64,000 bases of DNA from an uncultured Arachnia sp. (GCA_947493705.1 CANLSH010000003.1:124001-188000), one strand, 5' to 3'; shown: positions 52,343 to 62,015, counted from the stretch's first letter. A program made the numbers and translations. The notes: generated by a model from the sequence alone, not told the origin.

Positions 52343-55300
52343 TGGCGCAGCACCACGAGTCCGCGTTCGAAACCGAACTGTGCGAGTACTTGGCCGCGAA
52401 CGGCTGGCTGTACTCGGACAATAACGACCACTACGACCGGCAGCGCGCACTCTTCCCTGACGACATCTTTGCGTGGCTGGAAGAGACGCAACCAGAAGAA
52501 CTGGCCAAGAAGGTCAAGCCCGCCATGTCGCCGGATGCACAGGACAAGGCCAAGGACGGGATCCTCAAACGGCTCTCCACGCTGCTCGATCAGGGGCAGC
52601 CTGTGGGTGGTGCGCTGAAGGTGCTGCGCTCAGGCTTCAAGGACGCGCCCGCCTCGTTCGAGATGATGCAGAAACGGCCGGAGCAGGCCGTCAACCCCAC
52701 CGTGAACGCCAAGTACGCGGCCAACCGGTTGCGGGTGATGCGGCAGGTGCGCTACTCGTCGAAGAACAACAACTCCCTCGACCTCGTGCTGTTCGTCAAC
52801 GGCATCCCCGTGGCGACGATGGAACTGAAGACGGACTTCACACAGGCGGTCGCGGACGCGAAGAAGCAGTACAAGCAGGACCGGGCGCCGGCAGGGGAGC
52901 CGCTGCTCGGATTCGGCACGCGTGCCCTGGTGCACTTCGCGGTCTCCAACGACGAGGTTTGGATGACCACCAAGCTGGACGGTCCGAAGACGCGCTTCCT
53001 GCCGTTCAACCGCGGCAACGACGGCCATGCCGGCAATGCGCCGGACCCGGACGGATCGCCCACCACGTATCTCTGGCGGGACGTGTTCCAGCGCGACATG
53101 TGGCTGGACATCGTCGGCAAATTCATCCACTACGAGACCACCAAATCCAAGGATCCCGCCACGGGCCAGCCGAAGACCAGCACCGTGTTGATCTTCCCGC
53201 GCTACCACCAGTTGGAGGCCGTCACTGAACTCGTGGCCGACAGCAGGGCAAAGGGCGCAGGGCAGCGGTACCTGGTGCAGCACTCGGCAGGCTCCGGGAA
53301 GACCCGCACCATCGCGTGGACCGCACACCGGCTCGCCACCCTTCACGATGAGAACGACCAGAAGGTCTTCGACTCCGTCATCGTCATCACCGATCGCACG
53401 GTGCTGGACGATCAGTTGCAGGAGGCGGTCAAGCAGATCGAGACGAAGACCGGCATCGTCGCCGCCATCAACACGCGCGAGGCGTCGAAGCGGGGATTGA
53501 CGTCCAAGTCGGCGCTCCTGGCCGAGACACTGGCGGCCGGCAAGCTGATCGTCGTCGTGACGCTGCAGACGTTCCCGTTCATCCTGGAGGAGATCAAGAA
53601 GAACAAGTCGCTGCAGGGACGACGGTTCGCCGTGATCGCCGATGAGGCGCACTCATCGCAAACAGGTGATGCCTCCAACAAGTTGAAGGCTGCGCTCTCC
53701 GAGCAGGAGGTGGCTGAGCTTGCTGACGGCGGAGAGGTCGACGTCGAATCCGTACTGGCGGCGACGGCATCGGCCAAGGCTGAAACCCCCAACATCTCCT
53801 TCTACGCCTTCACCGCCACCCCGAAGCCGAAGACACTGGAGCTGTTCGGCACCCCGGACCCGGTCACCGGCCTGCCGCGGCCATTTCACCTCTACACGAT
53901 GCAGCAGGCGATCGAGGAGGAGTTCATCCTCGACGTGCTGAAGAACTACACCACCTACGACACGGCGTTCCAGCTGGCGGAGCAGATTGACCACGGCGAG
54001 ATGCGGCCCATCCCGACGATGGACGCGCACGGCAATCTCGTCGACGAGACCGCCGCACGGAAGGGCCTGATGCGCTGGGTGCAGCTGCACCCCACCAACA
54101 TTGCGCAGAAGGTGCAGATCATCGTCGAGCACTTCGAGGCCAATGTGAAGCACCTGCTCGGCGGGCAGGCGAAGGCCATGGTGGTCACCGATTCCCGCAA
54201 GGCAGCCAACAAGTACAAGAAGGCCATCGACGCCTACATCGCCCAGCACAGCTACAGCGACGCCACGTCGCTGGTCGCGTTCTCGGGTGAGGTGACGTTC
54301 ACTGAATTCGACTTCGAGGGCTATCCGAGCGACGCCATCCATGCGGGGGACAAGTTCACGGAGTCCTCGATGAACCCGGGCGTGAAGGACCTGCGCGACG
54401 CCTTCGACACGCCGGAGTACCGGGTGATGATCGTGGCCAAAAAGTTCCAGACCGGCTTCGACCAGCCCAAGCTCTGCGCGATGTATGTGGACAAGCAGCT
54501 TGCGGGCGTCGCGGCGGTCCAGACGCTGTCGCGGCTGAACCGGGCGCTGCCGGGCAAGACGACCATGGTGTTGGACTTCGTCAATGAGGCCGAGGACATC
54601 CTCGCTGCGTTCAAGCCGTACTTCGAGGAAGCCGCGATCACCACCGCCACCGACCCCAACCTGTTGCACGACCTGGCGACCAAGCTCGACGCCGCGGGCG
54701 TCCACACCCCGGAGGAGGTGGATGCCGTTGCCACGTCCTACGTGCAGGGCAAGGGCAACAATGCACTGACAGCCGCCGTCCAGCCGGTCAAGCAGCGGTT
54801 CATCGCCGCCCGCAACGCGGCCATCCAGGCCGAGGACACGTCGCGGCTCGAAGAGTTGGAGCAGTTCCGCCGCGACGTCTCCGCCTTCGTGCGGCTCTAC
54901 GACTTCCTGTCCCAGATCATCGACTTCGAGGACACGGGCATCGAGAAGCAGGCCATCTTCTTCCGCTATCTGGCCACCCAGATCCGGCCGGAGGAACGCT
55001 CCGAGACTGTCGACCTCTCCGACGTCACCCTGGAGGGCATCAAGCATCGCGCTGGTGAGGCGGTGCAGATCAAACTCGCCGATGGCGAAGTCGTCCCGCT
55101 GGCACCCAGCTTCACCGCCGCCGGCTCCCGCAAGAACCGCGACCCCCGGATGGCTCTGATGGCCGAGATCATCGCCAGCCTGAATGAACAGTTCGCTGGC
55201 GAGGGTCTCTTCGAGCACCAGCAGGCCAGTTGGGTGGAGGAACTGTTACTGGCCATGAAGCACGACGACAATCTCGTCGCCCAGGCTGAGGTGAACAGCG

Positions 55301-55485
55301 AGGACCAGTTCCTTGCCAGCCCCACGCTGCGGGACGCCGTGACGATCGCCGTCTCGGAGACGCATGGCGCGCACTCGAAAATGGTGGACCTGTTCCACGC
55401 TCGCAGCGGCGTGGAGATCAAGCTGAGCGCGTTGTTGGGCCGACTGCTCTACATGGATCTGCGGGAGTCGGTGGGGCACCGCTGA
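52342..55485 (+). CDS. hsdR: Type I restriction endonuclease/translocase HsdR
   Basis: 1047 residues. Nuclease domain with SLDLVLFVNGIPVATMELKT (Asp, Glu-x-Lys catalytic set, about 140-165); SF2 translocase with Walker A QHSAGSGKTRT, IADEAHSSQTG (DEAH), FTATPKPKT and LSRLNRALPGKT; C-terminal helical region for HsdM binding. AAAGGAGG lies 7 nt before ATG 52342; GTG 52339 overlaps hsdS and is an alternative. It looks intact, so the system is probably active. Confidence 0.95.
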   Translation: MAQHHESAFETELCEYLAANGWLYSDNNDHYDRQRALFPDDIFAWLEETQPEELAKKVKPAMSPDAQDKAKDGILKRLSTLLDQGQPVGGALKVLRSGFKDAPASFEMMQKRPEQAVNPTVNAKYAANRLRVMRQVRYSSKNNNSLDLVLFVNGIPVATMELKTDFTQAVADAKKQYKQDRAPAGEPLLGFGTRALVHFAVSNDEVWMTTKLDGPKTRFLPFNRGNDGHAGNAPDPDGSPTTYLWRDVFQRDMWLDIVGKFIHYETTKSKDPATGQPKTSTVLIFPRYHQLEAVTELVADSRAKGAGQRYLVQHSAGSGKTRTIAWTAHRLATLHDENDQKVFDSVIVITDRTVLDDQLQEAVKQIETKTGIVAAINTREASKRGLTSKSALLAETLAAGKLIVVVTLQTFPFILEEIKKNKSLQGRRFAVIADEAHSSQTGDASNKLKAALSEQEVAELADGGEVDVESVLAATASAKAETPNISFYAFTATPKPKTLELFGTPDPVTGLPRPFHLYTMQQAIEEEFILDVLKNYTTYDTAFQLAEQIDHGEMRPIPTMDAHGNLVDETAARKGLMRWVQLHPTNIAQKVQIIVEHFEANVKHLLGGQAKAMVVTDSRKAANKYKKAIDAYIAQHSYSDATSLVAFSGEVTFTEFDFEGYPSDAIHAGDKFTESSMNPGVKDLRDAFDTPEYRVMIVAKKFQTGFDQPKLCAMYVDKQLAGVAAVQTLSRLNRALPGKTTMVLDFVNEAEDILAAFKPYFEEAAITTATDPNLLHDLATKLDAAGVHTPEEVDAVATSYVQGKGNNALTAAVQPVKQRFIAARNAAIQAEDTSRLEELEQFRRDVSAFVRLYDFLSQIIDFEDTGIEKQAIFFRYLATQIRPEERSETVDLSDVTLEGIKHRAGEAVQIKLADGEVVPLAPSFTAAGSRKNRDPRMALMAEIIASLNEQFAGEGLFEHQQASWVEELLLAMKHDDNLVAQAEVNSEDQFLASPTLRDAVTIAVSETHGAHSKMVDLFHARSGVEIKLSALLGRLLYMDLRESVGHR

Positions 55486-55488
55486 TTG

Positions 55489-57438
55489 TCAGGAACCGTA
55501 GGGCTGGCGCTTGTCATCCATTGGATCGGTGGACCAGGGAGCGATCCAGGGACCGGTGCCCTCGGAGGTGTCGATGATTCCGGATTCCAGCCATTCAAAG
55601 TCCCCGGCGAGTACCTTCTTGGACAGCTTCCGGTCGGTCTTGTCGCTGTTGGTCCACAGGTCCTTGAACAGGGCTTCACAGCGGAGTTCGGACTGTTCGC
55701 AGAATGCCAGGGCCAGGAGTTCGGCGGATGCGGCGTTGTCGGGGTCCTCGTTGCGCATGAGTTCCACCCGGGAGATGCAGGCGGCCATCGCGAACAGCTC
55801 TGCGCCAACATCCACCACGCGGCCCAGGAACGCCTGGTGGTTCTCCATGCCCGCCTGCCATGCAGCCATGCCTGCGAAGGTGTGCCGGGCGAGGCGTCGA
55901 GAGGCCCGTTCGATGAAGCGCAGGGGTTTGGCCAGTCGGCCATGATCCGCGTAGGAGTTGGGTAGCAGGCCGGCGCCGACCGCCAACGTCGGCAACCATT
56001 TGGCGTAGAAACCGGAAGCACCCTTGGCCGCCTTGGCCTTTGCTTGCAGATTCGCATTCTTGTCCGCCAGGTCCCCGGCAGCCTTCAGGTGGGAATCGAC
56101 GGCCTCGCGGGCAATGAGCAGGTGCATGATCTCGGTGGAGCCCTCGAAGATGCGATTGATGCGCATGTCGCGCACCAGCTGCTCGACGGGCACGGCACGT
56201 TCCCCGCGGGCCTGCAGAGAGGCGGCGGTCTCATAGCCGCGCCCGCCGCGGATCTGCAACAGCTCGTCGGCGATCTTCGAAGCGACCTCGGAGGAAAAGA
56301 GTTTGGCCAGTGCAGCCTCGATGCGGACGTCCTTCATGCCGGAGTCGGCCAGGGCGGCGGAGAGCTCGAAGACTGCCTCCAGGGCAAAGGTGCTGGCTGC
56401 GATGTAGGCGATCTTCTTACCGATGGCCTCGTGCTCGCCGACCGGTTTGCCCCACTGGACCCGGGCATCCGACCATTCACGGGCGATCTTCAACGACCAT
56501 TTGCCAGCGCCGGCACACAACGCCGGAATGGACAGGCGTCCGGTGTTCAGGGTGCTCAGCGCGATCCTGAGACCGGCGCCCTCCCTGCCCAGGCGGTTTG
56601 CAACCGGAACCTCGACGTCGTGGAATCTGGTGACGCCGTTCTCGATGCCCCGAAGGCCCATGAAGGCATTGCGGTTCTCCACGACGATCCCGGGGGAGTC
56701 TGCTTCCACGACGAACGTGCTGATTCCTCCAGGCGCGTTGGTGCCGTCGGGCAATGTGTGGGGTGGGACCACGGCCATGACGACGAGGAGCTCTGCCACC
56801 ACCCCGTTGGTGGTCCACAGCTTTGCCCCGTTGATCCTGTAGCTTTGCCCGTCCTCGGAGGGGGTCGCGGTTGTGCCGAGGCGTGCAGGGTCCGAGCCGA
56901 CGTCGTTCTCCGTCAACAGGAATGCGGAGATGGCACCGGCGGCGCACCGTGGCAGGAAATCGCGCTTCTGTTGCTCGGTGCCGAACATCTTCACGGGTTC
57001 GGGAACGCCGATGGACTGGTGGGCTGACAGCAGCGAGCCGAGGCTGGGGTTCAGCGAGCCGATCAGCATCAGCGCCCGGCCGTAGTCGGCGAGGTTGAGA
57101 CCGAGGCCACCGTATTCCTCAGGGATCTTCATGCCGAAGGCACCGACATCGCGCAGGATCCGGATGTCCTTGTCAGGGATCCTGGCGTCGCGTTCGATGA
57201 CGGAGGCGTCGATCCCTTTGAGCGCTTCGCGCAGCTTCGCCATGAAGGCTGTACCCCGTGCGGCGGCGTCGAGATCGGGCAGTGGGTGTGGATGAACCAG
57301 TTGCCAGTCAAAGTTGCCCATGTAGAGACCCTTGGCGAAGCTGGGCCGTTCCCACTTCTTTTCACGGGCGGCTTCCGCCACTTGACGCGCAGTCTTTTCG
57401 TCGACCCGTTCGTCGGCGGATTTCTCATCAATGCTCAT
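55489..57438 (-). CDS. Acyl-CoA dehydrogenase
   Basis: 649-residue FAD enzyme, long for the family. Core: PEEYGGLGLNLADYGRAL, FLLTENDVGSDPARLGTTAT (flavin/substrate contact), RIFEGSTEIMHLLIARE (catalytic Glu), and an extra C-terminal domain of about 180 residues, as in FadE-like long-chain enzymes. It oxidises an acyl-CoA at the alpha-beta position; chain length is unknown. AAGGGGA precedes ATG 57438. It converges with hsdR, 3 bp apart. Confidence 0.92.
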   Translation of the reverse strand: MSIDEKSADERVDEKTARQVAEAAREKKWERPSFAKGLYMGNFDWQLVHPHPLPDLDAAARGTAFMAKLREALKGIDASVIERDARIPDKDIRILRDVGAFGMKIPEEYGGLGLNLADYGRALMLIGSLNPSLGSLLSAHQSIGVPEPVKMFGTEQQKRDFLPRCAAGAISAFLLTENDVGSDPARLGTTATPSEDGQSYRINGAKLWTTNGVVAELLVVMAVVPPHTLPDGTNAPGGISTFVVEADSPGIVVENRNAFMGLRGIENGVTRFHDVEVPVANRLGREGAGLRIALSTLNTGRLSIPALCAGAGKWSLKIAREWSDARVQWGKPVGEHEAIGKKIAYIAASTFALEAVFELSAALADSGMKDVRIEAALAKLFSSEVASKIADELLQIRGGRGYETAASLQARGERAVPVEQLVRDMRINRIFEGSTEIMHLLIAREAVDSHLKAAGDLADKNANLQAKAKAAKGASGFYAKWLPTLAVGAGLLPNSYADHGRLAKPLRFIERASRRLARHTFAGMAAWQAGMENHQAFLGRVVDVGAELFAMAACISRVELMRNEDPDNAASAELLALAFCEQSELRCEALFKDLWTNSDKTDRKLSKKVLAGDFEWLESGIIDTSEGTGPWIAPWSTDPMDDKRQPYGS

Positions 57439-57462
57439 GGCAGTTCCCCTTGTCAATGACCG

Positions 57463-57490
57463 AGGGCCTGACATGGGACACACAGGCCCT
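57463..57490. promoter_or_regulatory. Inverted repeat upstream of acyl-CoA dehydrogenase (candidate operator)
   Basis: AGGGCCTG (57463-57470) and CAGGCCCT (57483-57490) form a perfect 8-bp inverted repeat with a 12-nt spacer, 25 nt before the start codon at 57438. The size suits a TetR- or GntR-type fatty-acid regulator, but no regulator gene is nearby. Confidence 0.5.
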
Positions 57491-57642
57491 GACGAAGTGC
57501 TGCCAGCGTAACTGTTGTGACCGCAGAAAGCGGATGTACGACAAATCTGAGAAGCCCAGCCGAGCCGAGAGCGCGGAATAGGCCCGGTAGGACTGATCCG
57601 CGCTCCGGCTGCACCTGGCCGAGGCTCCTGGTGAAATATTGG

Positions 57643-59574
57643 TCAGGAGAACAACACAATGTTGTTGAACACCCATTTCGTGACCAACGAATAATTCCTC
57701 TCTCCTGCCGCGGTCAGGCCTTGCTCGACGACTCGGGCCTGGATCCAACTGCGGCAGCCGTTGCCGCCGGTGACCGGGGTATCACACTCGGTCTTCCATT
57801 GGCGTCCATCCGAGGATGTCCAGGAGCCGTCGTGGCCAAGGGGGTTGCCCTCCCAAGTGCTGCGCGGTGAGGGCAGATAGGTCAGGTTGTTGAACGCCCA
57901 GCCGTCGGTTCGGGTGAACGTGTCGTTGGCGTAGATGACCTGGGTTGCCCAGATGGTGGTGGTACAGCGCCGGGTGCTCGAGTAGGGCTCGCAGGTGGTG
58001 AACCAATCACGGCCATTGACGCGGTGGTAGCCGGGCGTGGTGTAGAGGTTTCCCGTCGTAGGCGGAGTGGTGGTGGGGGGTGAGGTTGGGGTCGTGGACA
58101 CAGTTGCAGTGGGGCTGGAAGTTGCTGTCATGCTCGGGCTGGCAGTTGCCGTCGGAGTCACCGTTGTGGTCGGCGTGGCCGTCATTGTCGGTTCTGAACT
58201 TCCGAAGATCGTGTCTTCCTGATCGGGGATGATGGAACCGTCCGAGCGACGCACCGGGCCGGGATTACCGAAACCATCGGTGTATGCGTCGGTGGAGCAG
58301 GGATAGGTCCCCTCCATTTTCGGCAACGGCTCGATGAACATGGGGTTGATCACCCAGCGGCCGTCGGCATTGTCGTAGGCGTTGCACATCAGTTCCGCCT
58401 TGTTGCGGTTGATGGCGATGTGCACGCCGACGGCGTCGCGCACCATCGAAAGGTCCGTGGTGGAGTCGCCCGCTCCGAGCACCGGCCGCTGTGATTCGGG
58501 CGCGGGACGAAGTGCTTCGGCACCCTCAATGCCGAGAATCGTCTGGTTGATGAAGCACCGTTTGCCATCGATGTAGGTCATGATCGAATCCGAACCATCC
58601 GGCAACCCACCACAACCTCTGAGGTGCCCGGTGAGTTTGCCATCTTCGACAAGCTGGAAGATCCCAATCGTGTGATCGGAATCGATTCCCACTCCTGGGC
58701 CCCAGGCATCGGCGAACTCTTTTGGCGACGCGGTGACGATCCACGGCTCGATACCTGCGCGTTTCAGCGTCTGAATCAAGTCTTTCATTTCCGGGTAGTA
58801 GCGGATCCATGCCGTTTGTGTGCTGGATCCCACTTGTTGTGTCGCACCGATGGGTGCGTTCAACGCAGCCTCCCTGGCTTCTGCTGCAATGGCTTGCACT
58901 TCGGCGGGTGTATAACCTTGCATGATCTGGCCCACCCACGCATACATCGCGTTCATGTAGCGGTGGTTTGCCCCGTAGAAGACACGGTCGCCGTCAGTGG
59001 TTTTCTCCGTCTTTCGTACTGACAGGATCTCATCTGCACACTCGACGTTGGTGCTGGTTGGCAACGGTTCACCCGGCTCCGCCAACGTGCCACATGCCTG
59101 CCGCAGCGCTTCCGCGCCCTCAATCGTCATGTAACGGCTGGTGTAGTGCCAGTTGCGCTCGGGCGGTTGCAGAATCTTGTCATTGCGAAGCATCCAGAAG
59201 ATGGTTTGGTCAGAAATGTCGTTCTTGATGACCGTGTTGTCCCAGTCGAAGATGGCATACGGAAGCTCGTCGGGTGGGGTCCCGTCAGGCCAACTGCAGC
59301 GGCCGTACTCGTCGATAGTGTCCTGGATCAGCTCGGCATTGTCGCCGTACCAATTTCCGGGCAATTCGAGCTGCGGACAAGTGTCATCACCCGCCTGGGC
59401 ATCGACGTCATCAGATGTAGTGAGCGCTCCCGGTGATATCGGCGTTGTGGAGGAGGGTGCCTCCGGCACGGTATCGTTCGGAGGTTCTGCGAAACTTGGA
59501 GGACCGGAGAAACCAGCCATGGCGACAGCGAGACCGAGCGCTGCCAATCCGCGAATTCGAAGTGTTGCAGCCAT
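57643..59574 (-). CDS. Secreted HAD-family phosphatase with C-terminal duplicated Cys/FNN module
   Basis: 643 residues. Signal peptide LRIRGLAALGLAVAMAGFSG (5-24). HAD domain with the nucleophile motif FDWDNTVIKND (Asp110, Asp112), VTASPKEFAD and the late GAGDSTTDLSMVRD. A Thr/Pro/Ser-rich linker (about 455-508, TVTPTATASPSMTATSSPTA) leads to a C-terminal module 510-643 that matches the L,D-transpeptidase module at 41552-42793. AAGGAG lies 6 nt before ATG 59574. Substrate unknown; an exported phosphatase role is likely. Confidence 0.85.
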   Translation of the reverse strand: MAATLRIRGLAALGLAVAMAGFSGPPSFAEPPNDTVPEAPSSTTPISPGALTTSDDVDAQAGDDTCPQLELPGNWYGDNAELIQDTIDEYGRCSWPDGTPPDELPYAIFDWDNTVIKNDISDQTIFWMLRNDKILQPPERNWHYTSRYMTIEGAEALRQACGTLAEPGEPLPTSTNVECADEILSVRKTEKTTDGDRVFYGANHRYMNAMYAWVGQIMQGYTPAEVQAIAAEAREAALNAPIGATQQVGSSTQTAWIRYYPEMKDLIQTLKRAGIEPWIVTASPKEFADAWGPGVGIDSDHTIGIFQLVEDGKLTGHLRGCGGLPDGSDSIMTYIDGKRCFINQTILGIEGAEALRPAPESQRPVLGAGDSTTDLSMVRDAVGVHIAINRNKAELMCNAYDNADGRWVINPMFIEPLPKMEGTYPCSTDAYTDGFGNPGPVRRSDGSIIPDQEDTIFGSSEPTMTATPTTTVTPTATASPSMTATSSPTATVSTTPTSPPTTTPPTTGNLYTTPGYHRVNGRDWFTTCEPYSSTRRCTTTIWATQVIYANDTFTRTDGWAFNNLTYLPSPRSTWEGNPLGHDGSWTSSDGRQWKTECDTPVTGGNGCRSWIQARVVEQGLTAAGERNYSLVTKWVFNNIVLFS

Positions 59575-59896
59575 TTTTTTGCTCCTTATGGGGGTGGGGT
59601 GGACGAGCTTGTAATTCACTTCACGCGTCAACGTTGACGCAAGAGGGATGAGATCACCCGTGTAGGCGTCTCCTCTCTGAGACCGGTGCCGTCTGACTGG
59701 GGAGACAGGGGCACCACAAGGCGTGCAGCTCAGCTTAAGACACAGCGGAGCCGAGTATCCGTGATCCGGGAAACTTAATGTAGCAAGATCACAATTGCAT
59801 GGTTCATCGCGCCCCTCGTCATGCTTTTCAGCCCGGTCCGGTCCGTCCATATGCGGGTGACCTACGCCATGCATCCGACAATGAGAGGAGGAGTTC
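59575..59896 (-). other. 322-bp gene-free stretch: possible structured leader of the phosphatase gene
   Basis: No gene is visible. It contains a perfect 16-bp palindrome GCGTCAACGTTGACGC (59625-59640), LacI-operator-like with an AACGTT centre. It also contains GTCTC/GAGAC (about 59668-59683) and GGTGCC/GGCACC enclosing GTCT/AGAC (about 59685-59715). An AT-rich patch at about 59770-59800 could be a promoter, which would leave a leader of about 200 nt. I recognise no known riboswitch. Confidence 0.4.
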
Positions 59897-60268
59897 TCAG
59901 CTCTCCAGCGAAGGATCTACGGAGTCAACAGCTTTCAGCGCACGACTGGCACACAAACCCAGAACCATGCCGCAGACGACGCCTGCCATGTCGGCGACCA
60001 GATCCGCCACCTCGCGCGAGCGACCAACATAGGGCTGAATGAGCTCGATGACGGCGCCATAGGCCGAGAACAGGATGAACAGCCATGGGCTCCAACGAGG
60101 TCGAATCGTGGTCAGAGGAAAGGCGAGAACACCGAACGCCAGCACGTGGTACAACTTGTCGGAGCCAGCGGGTTGATCGGATTCCAGGGGCGGCATCAGG
60201 GTGGCTACCGCAATTCCCACCGCGATTCCGGTCGTCAGGAGGATGGACCAACGGAGCGCATGGTGCAT
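59897..60268 (-). CDS. VanZ-like membrane protein
   Basis: 123 residues, three to four hydrophobic segments. VanZ-like signature: SDKLYHVLAFGVLAFPL near 36-52, FSAYGAVIELIQPYVGRSREVADLVAD near 68-94 and an Ala/Gly-rich last helix. In other bacteria VanZ proteins affect glycopeptide or lipoglycopeptide sensitivity; the role here is unknown. It is single, on the same strand as the phosphatase. Confidence 0.85.
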   Translation of the reverse strand: MHHALRWSILLTTGIAVGIAVATLMPPLESDQPAGSDKLYHVLAFGVLAFPLTTIRPRWSPWLFILFSAYGAVIELIQPYVGRSREVADLVADMAGVVCGMVLGLCASRALKAVDSVDPSLES

Positions 60269-60413
60269 GTGGTCACTTTCGGCTTGCCAGCTGCGTACGT
60301 TCGAAGAATGTAGTCCATGCTCTCCTGGATTGCCGGCACGGTTGTCGTCATGAGGCGGAAACCAGTGTCACAGAACCCTTCGACTGACGGTGGCGCCATG
60401 GCATGGTGTACCC

Positions 60414-62015
60414 ATGAAGAAGCGGACAAAGGCGGTCCTCGCTTCGACCGCCACAGTTGCAGGTCTTGCCGGGCAGGATCTGATCCAGCGTGATCATGCG
60501 TTGAGACGCAACTTTCCGCTGGCTGCGCGGCTGCGCTACGCATTGGAGTCCATCGGCCCGGAACTGCGTCAATACATCGTGGCCAGCAACGACGACGAGC
60601 GGCCCTTCAGTCGCGATCAGCGTCGCTGGGTCTACGCCTCCGCCAAGAATGAGAACAACTACTTCGGGTTGTGCACGGACAATGACACCGAGAACTCCGC
60701 ATACCCCATCATCAAGCACAGAACTTTTGCAGACGTCGTGCCTGCCTCGCCCATCCACGGACGCACCATCGAATTGCCCAGTGCCAAAGTGCTCGGGGAG
60801 CCGCGTGGCCGACGACACGCCTTCAGGCCCCGGTCACTGGTCAACGTCTCGGCGATGTCGTTCGGCTCGCTCAGCCCTCAGGCAATCCAGGCGATCAACA
60901 AAGGCGCAGCACTGGGAGGTTTCCTGCACAACACCGGTGAAGGGGGCTTGTCGGACCATCATCGCCAGGGTGGCGATCTCATCCTTCAGATCGGCACCGG
61001 TTACTTCGGGTGCAGGGACGCCCAGGGGAACTTTGACCTCGACCGGCTACTGGAAGTGACTGAGAGCGGGCCGGTGACAGCCATCGAGATCAAACTGAGC
61101 CAGGGTGCCAAGCCGGGACTTGGCGGCCACCTGCCCGGCGCCAAGGTCAATGCGGAGATCGCGTGCGTTCGTGGCGTGGAGCAGGGCAAGGACGTCATCA
61201 GCCCGTCCCGTCACACGGCCTTCCACAACGTCGATGCGATGCTGGATTTTGTCGAGCGGTTGGCAGACGCCACTGGTCTTCCGGTTGGCATCAAGTCGGC
61301 AATCGGTGAGATGGAATTCTGGGAAGAACTGGCCCACCTCATGAGCGATGGACAACGCGGCGTGGATTTCATCACTATCGACGGTGGGGAAGGGGGCACC
61401 GGCGCCGCGCCCATGGTTTTCGCCGACCATGTCTCGTTTCCGTTCCGGATCGGCTTCACCCGCATCTACTCTCTGTTCGCCCGGGCTGGTTTGGCCGACA
61501 GGGTGACGTGGATAGCCTCCGGCAAGCTGGGCCTGCCCGGCAACGCGATCGTTGCATTCGCGTTGGGAGCGGATCTTGTCAATGTTGCGAGAGAGGCGAT
61601 GCTTGCCATCGGCTGCATTCAGGCAATGAAGTGCCACACTGATCGGTGCCCCACAGGTGTGGCGACCCAAAATGCGTGGCTTGCCCACGGCCTGGATCCG
61701 GAACAGAAGTCCCACCGGGTCGCGAACTACGTCATGACGCTACGACGCGATCTGGTCAAGGTCTCCGAGGCCGCCGGAGTCAGGCATCCTGCGCTTCTGG
61801 GTCCGCATGATGTGGAGATTGTGGATGGGGACCGCGGACATCGCACCCTGGCTGAGGTGTATCGCTATGAAGACGGGTGGGGAGTCCCGGGTCCCGATAT
61901 CTGCGAGGACATCAATGCGATCATGTCCCGCTACGACGATGAGCCCGGTGAAGAGGAAGTCACCCAGAACGAGCCACTTCCCGTGGCCGACGACCCTGAA
62001 CAGGAATCGGAATGA
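60414..62015 (+). CDS. FMN-binding glutamate synthase-like protein
   Basis: 533 residues related to the FMN/Fe-S domain of glutamate synthase large subunit (GltB), without glutaminase domain. An N-terminal hydrophobic segment (TKAVLASTATVAGLAG) precedes NVSAMSFGSLSPQAIQAINK, LHNTGEGGLSDHH, IKLSQGAKPGLGGHLPG, IDGGEGGTGAAP and CHTDRCPTGVATQ (Fe-S cysteines region). Stand-alone members of this family have no settled substrate. ATG 60414 gives the conserved start; no clear ribosome-binding site. Confidence 0.9.
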   Translation: MKKRTKAVLASTATVAGLAGQDLIQRDHALRRNFPLAARLRYALESIGPELRQYIVASNDDERPFSRDQRRWVYASAKNENNYFGLCTDNDTENSAYPIIKHRTFADVVPASPIHGRTIELPSAKVLGEPRGRRHAFRPRSLVNVSAMSFGSLSPQAIQAINKGAALGGFLHNTGEGGLSDHHRQGGDLILQIGTGYFGCRDAQGNFDLDRLLEVTESGPVTAIEIKLSQGAKPGLGGHLPGAKVNAEIACVRGVEQGKDVISPSRHTAFHNVDAMLDFVERLADATGLPVGIKSAIGEMEFWEELAHLMSDGQRGVDFITIDGGEGGTGAAPMVFADHVSFPFRIGFTRIYSLFARAGLADRVTWIASGKLGLPGNAIVAFALGADLVNVAREAMLAIGCIQAMKCHTDRCPTGVATQNAWLAHGLDPEQKSHRVANYVMTLRRDLVKVSEAAGVRHPALLGPHDVEIVDGDRGHRTLAEVYRYEDGWGVPGPDICEDINAIMSRYDDEPGEEEVTQNEPLPVADDPEQESE

